This document shows positions 38,401-49,900 of a stretch of DNA of 64,000 nucleotides, one piece after another; the first letter of the stretch is position 1; the number at the start of each line of letters is the position of its first letter. A program made the translations under genes and the position numbers. The stretch comes from Euptelea pleiosperma (taxonomy: Eukaryota; Streptophyta; Magnoliopsida; Ranunculales; Eupteleaceae). The stretch spans positions 26,791,913-26,855,912 of the forward strand of contig CM068547.1 in NCBI GenBank assembly GCA_035048495.1, in the 5' to 3' direction. The notes beneath the pieces were generated by a model, which searched no databases, had not been told where the DNA came from, and saw only the letters and a program-made list of their open reading frames with translations.

Positions 38401-41400
38401 CTGAATAGAATCCAACTGGTTCACCTGTGATATAACAACCTAATAAAACCAGTTGTTAAGCACTGTCAAGAGGTATATTGTATTACTAAGGCTATTTATT
38501 AGTACTCCCTATAGGTAGTTTACTCTTTATCTCTTATACAACATATGTAACTAATAGTTTAACTCGCAACAGCACAACACTCATATTTGAGGTACTTCCT
38601 TAAATTTTCTCCGAGTTTTCATAGATCATAGTATCAGAGCCTATCAATCTAGAGTTTCTGTTTATTGAAGTCTCATTCATCAAGGTGTGTTCCTCCTATT
38701 TTCTTCTATTCGTTTTCTTTTTTCTGCAAATATTTGTTTGCTTCATCATACTATATCAGTATCCAACAACCCAATATGGTCCGAAAGGATTGACCTAGAT
38801 TGCTCATTTTTCAAAGTTTTGTCATGAACTCTCATTACTTTGACGTTATAAGAGCCTCAAGCTCAAGGTTAAAAAGCGTCCAACAGCTGAGTTGGTCAGG
38901 CTCTGGGAGATTGCACCTACAGACCTGGGATTGACTCTTTGGGGGGTAATTCCCAAAGACCTGGGTTTGGTCCCGCTCTTGCCTCAGAGTGGGTTAGCTG
39001 TTAGGAGGGAATAATAAATGTTTACCAATCAAAAAAAAAATAAGAGCCTCAAGGTTTTGTGTCAGAACCCTCTTTTGTGTTTTTCGTTCAATCAGATTTC
39101 TTGGGCTTTTCTCTTCCTCCAAGACCTGCATGTGTGTTCCCCTCCTTCAAGGCAGACTTGTCTTTTTTCTGTTTTTTATCTTGTGCTGTACTCTTCAGGG
39201 GTATTATGGGAAACCCCTCTCTAACATATATGCAAGGAAATAAATTTCCCGAAATTAACGAAATATTTCCATTTTCTAGGTTACCGACAGGAAAGAATAC
39301 ATACACGAAATGTTTCCATACATGTCGAAATATTTCGTGTTAACAGTAAATTTCGGTTAATTGACGGTGTAAATATGTATTATTTAAATCGAAATGTTTC
39401 GACATCAATAGAAACATTTCGATCGAAGGTAGGAAATATCCCATTTGAGCACCACAAATCTCATATTTGATCATTTAACCCATTTCCATATATATATATA
39501 TAGAAGACCAATCCATTATAGACCGTTATGGTTATTCATTTCCACATTACATATGGTTGCATATTATGGTTTGATAGTTTATGAGTGTTTTTAGGCTTGT
39601 TTTTATCATTTCCCATACTTTCCACAAACATTTCTATAATATTTCCATCATTTCCGCATTATTTCCATCATTTCCACGAAAATGTATTATTTCCACACTG
39701 GTCGAAATATTTCCATTTCCGGGTTGGTCGAAATAAACCTCGAAACCGAAATTTATTTCCTTGCATATATGAGAATGAGGTGTCGGAGAGAAAAGATACT
39801 CTCATAATTCTTTTTCTTCTCTATCTCCTTCTTTCTTCTCTCTTTTTCTCTCTCCTTTTTCCTCCTCACATTAACCCTAGAACCACATCAACCAACTTAG
39901 TATCAGAGCAAGGGAGATCCAGATCGATAAGTTCAGAGTTCAAGGAGAAGGGGGATTGCTGACGTTATCATTCATACGGTTGACGCCAGCAATGATACAG
40001 GCAAATGTGACCTTCAGGACTCAGTGATTCTGGATTTTGATAGAGCTCGATTTAGAGAATTTTTAACCATGTCTCATGTTTTTTGGTGAAGTATTCAACG
40101 TTTTATACAATTTTTGGTGAAAAATTCAAAAACAATCCTGCAAAAATCCATATATGATATAACTGGAGTTTGCAATCACGAGGGTTTCTTTCCTCAACAT
40201 TTACCGCCTCTCCTATTGTGGACAGCACAGATGTGCTATTTTCTTTGATTTTTTTTTCTGCCTTTTTGACCTTTATGATGCTGCTTGGTAGCTTTGGGAC
40301 TTGTTTGTTGTGATTGTTTAGAACGTTGAGTGTACACTCTCTCTTTGTTCTATTCGTGGAGGTGAGTTTGGTGTGTATGCCCCCCACCTGTTCGTTAAAA
40401 GAGGTTTGAAGAAGACCAACCATCTGGAAGTGCTCACTCTCAAGTTATGGAGACCACGCTTAGCCCTCTAATTGATATCCTCTCACCTCAGAATCTCAGA
40501 TTACTACAGTCAAACTTGATGGGTTGAATTACCTAGCTTGTACCCAGTCTGCTAAGCTTTTTATTACTAGCAAGGGAGGAGTCGACTACTTGGATGGAAC
40601 CATCAAGCAACCACTCCCTACAAAACTATCCTATGTAAAATGGGCGATTGAAAACTCCTCAGTAATGATGTGGTTGCTCAACTCCATGCAGCCAGAGATA
40701 AGTGAAAAGTTTTTGTTCTTGAAGACTGCTAAGGAAATATGGGATGTCGTAGCCTAGAGATAGGTGTATAACATGGCTCGTATATATCTATTTGAGCAAG
40801 ACATAGCCCACCTTCATCAAGGGGAGAATGTTGGAGTTTATGTAATACACCCACGTGGGTGTCTCAAGTGGGCTACGTCCCACTTCCCACGTGGGGCCTT
40901 TTTTGAGTTTTCACTATTCACGTGAATAGTAACACGTGAATAGTATTCTCCTTTGTAGGGTTTCTCCCCATCATATATATATATATATATACAGTGTGTG
41001 CAGGAGAATGAATTAACAATTCATTCTCTCCTCTTCCCACAACTTCTCTCTTTAACCATAATCTCCTTCTCCACCTTCCGCCTCCATTACACTTTTTTCC
41101 CTCTTCTATCTACAACCTTCATCTACTGGTTACAACCTTATTTACAACATGGTATCAGAGCATGGTAGCTCTAGGGCATGTGTCTTTGTCCCCTAGAGAC
41201 TCCATTCCGATCTAAGACGGTTATGTGAGCATCCAGAGCCAATGAGAACTTTTGAAGAAATCGCAGAGATCATTCCTACGCTATCCGGAGATTAATCTTG
41301 AGGCAAAACACCAGAGGCTCTTATTTCCTGGTTAGTTTTTTCTCTCAGCCGCATCAGAGATCCAGTTTATCTTCTTCTCAAGCTTCTCCAGTGTTTTTCC

Positions 41401-43873
41401 GGCCAACACGTTTTTCGAGGATTTTTGGTTTTTGGTTTTTTGTGATATTCGTGCAACAGCAGGCCCCTCTGACCTTGCCGCCCTCTTCAATACTGCTCGT
41501 GGAACAGTTCGAAACTTGATTCAACGAATTCTGACCGTCGAAACCCTAGTTTCCAAAAATCACCCGGATCCCCCGCTACTTTCTGGGTTTTGATTTTCTT
41601 TCAAAATCAGACCTCTCTAGGCCCTCCTGTCCTAGGCGCACCACTCATTGGGCCTTTAGGGATCCTCTAGACCTCGCTTCGGTCTTCTGGGAGCCTCCGA
41701 TACACTACCTGCTATTTTTGGTGGTCCTGCTCCGATGAGTTCCCCTGAGGCCACATCTGTGATTTCTAGCTCTTCCTCTGAGGATCGTCCTGTGACTCAT
41801 GGCTCTCATGGAGATCACAACCCTCAGCCCTGGAATGGAAGACTTTCGCTCTCATGTACATTGGGGGCCGTGGCTATAGTGAGTATCTGACAGGTGCTAC
41901 TAAAGAACCAGATCCGAAGGACAAATCTCATCGGATTTGGGTTATGGAGAACCTGATTGTCATGTCCTGGCTTCTTCACTCGATACAAACCCAAATCAGC
42001 AAATGGTTTATGTTCCTACCAACGGCAAAAGATGTTTGGGATGCCGTATCTCAGACATACTCCCAGGTGGGCAATTTCGCCAAGCTCTATGAACTAGAAC
42101 AAGAAATATCTTGTCTTCATCAGGGGGAGATGAAGCTTGGTACATATTGCCTCCTCTGTTTCTTTGCCTTCCAGTGTTGTAGACGTAGTTAGTCACCCAA
42201 AGTGGAAAGAAGCTATGATGGATGAAATGCAGGCTCTTGAGAAGAACAAAACATGGGAACTTGTTCAACTACCCAGAGGAAAGAAACCTGTGGGGTGCAA
42301 ATGGGTCTTTACAGTGAAACATAAAGCTGACGGGTCAGTCGAACGATACAAGGCACGACTCGTAGCCAAGGGATTCACTCAGACGTATGGGATAAACTAT
42401 CAGGAGACTTTTGCACCTGTGGACAAGATGAACTCAGTCAGAGTTCTTCTATCCTTAGCTGCCAACCTGTCCTGGCCATTGCATCAACTAGATGTGAAGA
42501 ATGCCTTTCTGCATGGAGATTTGACAGAAGAGGTGTATATGAAACTACCACCTAGGTTGACACTTGCTGGAAGTGACGACAAGGTGTGCAAGTTAAGGAA
42601 AGCCCTGTATGGGCTAAAGCAATCTCCAAGGGCATGGTTCGAGTGGTTTAGCAGTGCGATCAGACGAGTGGGCTACAAGCAGAGTCAGGCCGATCGCACG
42701 TTGTTTGTGAAGCACCAGTAGACTAGTACCACGGCACTGATCGTCTATGTTGATGACATTGTCATCACTAGGAATGATCCTAAAGAGATAAAGCAGCTAA
42801 AGACATTCTTGTCCTCGAAGTTTGAGATAAAGGATTTTGGGCCACTGAAACACTTCTTGGGAATTGAAGTTGCTCGGTCTCTGAAGGGCATCTTCATCTC
42901 TCAACGGAAGTATGTATTGGACCTTCTGGATGAGACTGGGTATTTGGGAGCTCGACCAGAAGAGACTCCAATTGATCAGAACCATCGGCTGACTGAGGAG
43001 GGTGACACCCTTGAGGATGTCGCTATGTTTCAGCGATTGGTTGGCAGGCTGATTTACTTGGCACACACCCGTCCGGATATTGCTTACGCTGTTAGTGTTA
43101 TCAGTCAGTTTATGCATGCACCACGGTCATCACATCTTGAGGCAGTTCACCGAGTTCTTCGGTACCTCAAGGGCTCTCCAGGTCGTGGAATACTGTTCAG
43201 GCAACATGGACACTTTAGAGTGGAAGCATATACTGACGCAGATTGGGCAGGTTCAGTTACTGATCGTCGGTCTACGTCAGAATACTGTACCCTTGTTGGA
43301 GGAAATCTTGTCTCTTGACGAAGCAAGAAACAGCCACTTGTAGCTCGATCCAGTGCAGAAGCAGAATTTTGCTCTATGGCACATGGTGTGTGCGAACTCC
43401 TTTGGTTGAGGACCATGCTTGAGGAACTGGGACTCCAGGTGACAGAGCCGATGAGCCTCTACTGTGACAACAAAGCTGCCATCAGCATTGCTCACAACCC
43501 AATCCAGCATGATAGGACCAAGCATATTGAAGTTGATCGTCACTTCATCAAAGAGAAACTTCAACAAAGATTGATTTGTACTCCGTATGTGAGAACACAG
43601 GAACAGGTTGCCGACATACTCACAAAGGGGGTGAACAAGTCTATTCTTCATACCTTGACTGGCAAGCTAGGCATGATGGATATCTTCGCACCAGCTTGAG
43701 GGGGAGTGTTGGAGTTTATGTAATACACCCATGTGGGTGTCTCAAGTGGGCTGCGTCCCACTTCCCACGTGGGGCCTTTTTTGGGTTTTCACTATTCACG
43801 TGAATAGTGTTGCATGAATAGTGTCACGTGAATAGTAACACGTGAATAGTGTTCTCCTTTGTAGGGTTTCTCC

Positions 43874-43927
<54 letters not shown>

Positions 43928-46900
43928 GTGCGGGAGAATGAATTAACAATTCATTCTCTCCTCTTCCCACAACTTCTCTTTAACCCTAATCTCCTTCTCC
44001 ACCTTCCGCCTTCATTACACTTTTTTCCCTCTTCTATCTACAACCTTCATCTACTGGTTACAACCTTATTTCCAACTGAGAAGACTCTTGCAACATATTA
44101 TGGAGCCTTATGTCGAATGTGGAAGAAATTTGACCACTTTCAGGACTTTACACCTGAGACTCCCAATGATGTCGTTAGGTATGGTGCTCTAGTTGAAAAG
44201 AGTAGAATATTCCAATTCTTGGCTGCTGATCTGAATGTTGAGTATGAGTAGTCTCGTGTTCAAATTCTTGGGAAGAAGAGTTAGCCTTCTCTGAGTCAAG
44301 TATACACCATACAAAGAGGGAGCATGAAGACTGCCATGCAATCCCCTTATCCACAGGACAGATCTGTCTTATTCTCCAACACGAGCAGTAGTGGAAGAGG
44401 TGGTTAAAGCAGAGGTGGAGCTGGAGCTGGAGCTGGAGGAAGACCTAGTCATATGAACAGTGATGGCAAGGATAGATTGAGATGTGAATAGCATGGAAAG
44501 AAAAGACACAACAAGGAGACTTGTCGAGATCTTCATGGTCGTCCACAGCATACCTACACTGGTACTAGTAGAGGTAACTGTCTTAGAGGAGGCTCGAGTA
44601 CTCATTCCGCTTCTTTAGCTTCCTCCTCGACTGGCCCAGCATCTTCCCTTATACTCTCGATAGCTTTCGCCTATCCTTAAGAGGAAGTTGAGACTTTCAC
44701 ATGCTTTATGTCCCAAATTGACACTGCTCCCACAACCTCTTCATTGCTTGCCCATGCAAATACATTAGCCTCTGCCTATTAATTATAGTGCATCTACCTT
44801 CTCTTCCAGTTCCTCTTAGATCCTTGATTCGTGAGCATCGTATTATATAATTGGTATGCCATCACTTTTTTCCTCTTATCAAGTGAGCTCTAGTAAGGAT
44901 AAAGTAAGAATTGCAGATGGGTCTCTCTCTTCTATATCAAGGAAGGGGAATGTTATTGTTTCACTTTCTCTATCTCTGTCTCTTAACTCAATCCTCCATG
45001 TGCCTAAATTTGCTACTGATCTTCTTTATGTGTAGTATCACCAAAATCCATGAACTATAGTCACTTTTTTCCCTTCTCATTGTGTTTTTCAAGATTTGGT
45101 GACGAAGAGGACGATCGGCAGTGGTCGTGAGGAGGGCAGCCTCTACATGTTGGATGGATCCTCTTCAGTGATACAACAACATCAGTCACGTTATGGGAGT
45201 AATGGTGGTGGTGTTAATGATGTGATGCGTTGGCATCAAAGATTAGAATACCCGTCTTTTTTGCTAATGAAGAGAACTTTACCTCATTTTCTAAACACTA
45301 GTATTGAGAATCTTCATTGTGAAGTTTGTGAACTTGCCAAACACTGTAGATCTTCTTACTCATCTCATGGAAATAAAAGTTCTCTCCCTTTTGCTATTGT
45401 TCATTCTGATGTTTGGGATCCTGCACCGACCACATCTTTATTTGGTTATCAATCTTTCATTACATTTGTTGATGACTATTCCCATAATACCTGGACACAT
45501 ATTTTGAAAGCTAAGAATGAAGTGTTTTCTATCTTCAAGACCTTCCACAAAATGATAGTAACCTAGTTTGAAAATAACATTAACGTTCTTCATTCTGATA
45601 ATGGGGGTGAATACATGCATGGGGGTTGCATCATATTTTTCTTAACATGGCATTGTATGTCAAACTTCTTATGTTAAAACTCCAGAACAAAATGGAGTCA
45701 CTGAGAGAGAATCAGCATGTGGTTGAGATAGCACGCTCCAGGTTGTTTACCATGCAGGTTCCTAAAACTTTTTGGAGTGAAGTTGTTCTCATTGCTGCAT
45801 TCCTCGCGAACCATAAGTCATCTCGCATTTTAGATCATAAACTCCCTTTGATCTCCTTTCTCCTCAACATTATCCGTTCTCCATTCCTCCCAAGGAAATA
45901 CATTTCGTGAAATTATCGAAATATTTCGCGCAATATTTTCATTTTCTAGGTTACCGAAAGGAAAGAATACATACACGAAATGTTTCCATACATGTTGAAA
46001 TATTTCGCGTGAACAATAAAATTTGATCAATTTCCAGTGTAAATATGTATTATTTTGGTTCGACATCTATGGAAACATTTCGATCGAAGGTAGGAAACAT
46101 CCCATTTGAGCTCAAAACCACCATGAATCCCATATTTAATCCATTTAACCCTTTTTCATATAATGGTTTGTTATAAAAAAATCAACCATTATAGATTTCT
46201 TGGTTTAAGGATTGATCATGAGGACGAATCGAATCTCGTTTTGGAGTTTTTTTAAATTCGAAATGTACATGAGTATAAAATTTCTTGCTACAAATAGATT
46301 AGGTGTAAATGCATAAAATCTATGATGCATTTACACTTGATTTGTGCATGGATTGAAGATCATTTGGGTGAAAATTTGAAATTTGGGAAAAACCCCAATT
46401 TCATTGGTTTTTACCCTAAACATCCATGATTATGCATAAATTATGCATAAATTGATTATATGTTGCATAACGTAGCCTGTTCTACAAGTTGGGTTAAATT
46501 TTGTTCCAAAAACAATATTTAAGTATTCAAAAAATTAAGAATATTGTTATCAGAAACGTATGTCTACGTATTTCCATGTATTAGACGTAGTTCTGTAAAT
46601 ACTCCCTTTGAAGGGTATATTTATCTTTTGTAATGTTTCCCATATCTATTATCTATACTAAAGCTCGGCAATGCTGAGGTGTCGCTCTCACAATCTTTTT
46701 TCAACGTTTTTTCTCGAAAATACCCTTCACATGGTAAAGTTGCCAAGACGTTTACTTCAATTCCTTGAATTCCTAAGGCCCAACGTCTCCCACTCCGTCT
46801 CTCCCACTCCCCAGGCATCTTTCCAAAATTTCTCTTCCTCTCTCCACAATATTCCTCTCTCCAATCTAAGATTTCCTTGACCATTCTCTTGCAAAACCGA

Positions 46901-49900
46901 ACAAATATTTATGTTCTGCTCTATGGAACCATAACCATAAATCTTCCCTGTTCTTCTTCTTCCAATGAGCGGTATCTCAATCCATCAGTTCGACCTGGCT
47001 GAACATCCGATCTTCACCGGATAAACAGATACAGGTCGATCGGGCACCGAGTGGAATCTCATTTCTGACGATTATCATTCCAGAGTCGTTGAATTCGTGG
47101 ATGAAGTTTATGATCACTGATCTGGCATGATCGTTGAAGAACTTGAACTGAAATTATTCCATTCGGGTAAATGTGGTATCGCTGAATTTTTTCCCCTCCG
47201 TTGAGGAAGCTTCCTACTCTCTCTCTCTCTCTGGTTTTCAGGCTTCAAATTTCACCATGGTTCGAGTCACCTTATAACTGCTTTGTTCTCTCATGGAAGA
47301 CCTACTTGGAGGCTATGTGGATAGCATTCTGATTCTCACAGAACATGTCCATGGGTTCTGTGATCGAAATCTCAATTTGTGGGTTTATGATTTTGGACGG
47401 GATATATGATGCTTCCTAGGACCGTTGAGGATTATGCTTCTAAATCCTGAATTATATTTGTTGATAATGTGTTGCATCTATGGTTACAAGTGAGCAAAGG
47501 ACATGGGGTTTCAAGTTCCTAGAGACTACTAAGGACTTACCCACCATCAGTAAGTGAGGACACCTCTCTTTGCCAAACCCAAAATATATTAAAACCATGA
47601 TTTTTACCTTTCCCTTAAAATTTTATTCCTTTATTATAGTTGTTGGCACAAATTTATTTTGTAGTTATGGCAATGAGTTCCCTAACTTAGGGTTTTGATT
47701 CACTAAACATGCACGTATAAGGTGATTATTCTCATTGTCTTATTAAATTGCATAAAATTTTCAGCTCAATGCAGTTGAGTTCCTTCATAAACCACTATTC
47801 GAAGACAAACTGAGGAATATATGGCAGCACGTGCTTCATAAGGTGTGTGTTCATTATGATCTCTTTGTAAATATTGCGTTGGATGGTTTTGGTTCTTCCT
47901 CTCCTGTAAAAATATAGTGCTAATGCTTTGAACTAAAAATGAAAAAATTTTGAGTTTATTAGCCCAGCCCTGAACAAGCCTTTAACGTAGGGGGAAGTTC
48001 TTTCTCTCTTCAGCTTCCACATTTTTCATCCATGAGATCGTTGGATGAAAGCTTTGGATTCAATCGACTTTCCTTTTCATTTTTCTTTATTGAAGAATGA
48101 ATTAGTTCTTATTTTGGTTTTTTTCAACTCTTTGCGTTTATGGAATAATCTAGACTTAATTGAAGATGATCTGATTGTCGTACTGAACAATTTGCATGGG
48201 AGCTAGAACTCGACTTTCTAATGTAAGACTTTATTCCAATAGGAGGGAAAGGTCTATTCTTTTGCCTAATTATAATATCAAACCAGTGATTGCAAGAACA
48301 TTTTACCCAGGGTGCCTCTCTTAAAAATAATGTGATTCGTGAACACATAAGTTCTATGACTTTACTCAAATCTTAAAAAATTTGGTAACTGTACTCAAAT
48401 CTCTAAAGGTTCAATCTTAGCCTGCCGACCAAAATTAATAAAAAAATAAAAGAGATAACGACACACACATCAGAGATGTCAAACAAATTTGAAATGAGAA
48501 AACAAGTTTTGGGTATTCCCAATCATGATGAGGCAAGATAAGGACGAATAATAAGAATGAGACATGCTGCCATTGTGTAAAATATGTATCATAGTATTAT
48601 ATTCTTGCTGTTGAGAGCAAAATTTTACTCCTAAAAACATATACTCCCTACAACCCTATTTTTCAAATTTAAAAATTCTAACTCAAAATTGATTTTATTG
48701 AATGTTGCTGGGGCAGTCAAGTATTAATTTCATATAAAGCTTTCACCCTTTATATGAAAGAATTTGTTTCTTCCATTGAATTTTTATCCTTTCTGTCAAT
48801 ATCTGATCCAGTGCTTTTATCCTTTGAAAAATAAGTTTTGAAGGACTTAGGAGGAATATTGTAGGGGACCATATGCTTAGAGAGGCAGTAACAAAAAGAA
48901 GGCAAGTAGATCATGTTCCTAATTTAATTTTCATTACCTAACGTTGTTTGAAACTACTGCATTCTATGTCAGGAAAAGGCTAAAGCTCAGGCTGCCCAAA
49001 ACTCAGACAGGACCACTCTTATTTCAGGTACAACAACTCCTGTGAGTTTCGGATATCATAAAAACGCAGCACTTGGCACTTTTTCTATCCCACGCACCCA
49101 TGAATGATTGGTCCACTACATGATGGACCTCGAGTCCAAAATGATTAATAATGGAGGATATATACTGGATCCAAGGAAATAAATTTCCCGAAATTAACGA
49201 AATATTTCGCGAAATATTTCCATTTTCTAGGTTACCGACAGGAAAGAATACATACACGAAATGTTTCCATACATGTCGAAATATTTCGTGTTAACAGTAA
49301 ATTTCGGTTAATTGACGGTGTAAATATGTATTATTTAAATCGAAATGTTTCGACATCAATAGAAACATTTCGATCGAAGGTAGGAAATATCCCATTTGAG
49401 CACCACAAATCTCATATTTGATCATTTAACCCATTTCCAATATAGAAGACCAATCCATTATAGACCGTTATGGTTATTCATTTCCACATTACATATGGTT
49501 GCATATTATGGTTTGATAGTTTATGAGTGTTTTTAGGCTTGTTTTTATCATTTCCCATACTTTCCACAAACATTTCTATAATATTTCCATCATTTCCGCA
49601 TTATTTCCATCATTTCCACGAAAATGTATTATTTCCACACTGGTCGAAATATTTCCATTTCCGGGTTGGTCGAAATAAACCTCGAAACCGAAATTTATTT
49701 CCTTGACTGGATCAAACAAAGTTGGCTCTTTGATGCCTTCTTGCGTTCTTCCTATAGGCAAGGAACCAACTGTTTCAATTTATTTTTCTAGTATAGGTTA
49801 ATCTATATTGCAATTTTTTAAAGCGAGGCTAGATTATTGTTTTCCTTGATCTTTTCTTTTGCCGGTTCAATTAAGAGTGGGTGTGGTGGATTTGCTGTAT

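Larger units (their letters stand above)
40829..44077 (+). mobile_element. Copia-D1, internally deleted, nested in Copia-F1
   Basis: 3249 bp flanked by perfect GAGAA copies (40824-40828, 44078-44082) in the gag of Copia-F1. The LTRs are 40829-41149 and 43707-44077, with primer site TGGTATCAGAGC at 41150-41161. Gag is fused to reverse transcriptase near 42140-42180; protease and integrase are missing. RT and RNase H are mostly intact. Confidence 0.9.
39182..45890 (+). mobile_element. Copia-F1, truncated, with nested MITE and Copia-D1
   Basis: The probable 5' LTR runs from about 39182 to 39897, about 177 bp without MITE M5a. Primer site TAGTATCAGAGC is at 39898-39909. Gag starts near 40440, is split by Copia-D1 at 40829-44077, and continues to integrase. 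The element is cut at 45891 by an M5-family MITE; RT and RNase H are not found. Confidence 0.72.
40470..45890 (+). pseudogene. Copia-F1 gag-pol remnant (5' part)
   Basis: Gag reads [29 protein letters not shown] and [10 protein letters not shown] up to 40828. It resumes at 44078 with [15 protein letters not shown] and [14 protein letters not shown], then a zinc-knuckle remnant near 44480-44530. Pre-integrase and integrase follow at 45096-45566: [38 protein letters not shown] and VDDYSHNTW. Several stops and frameshifts follow. Confidence 0.75.
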
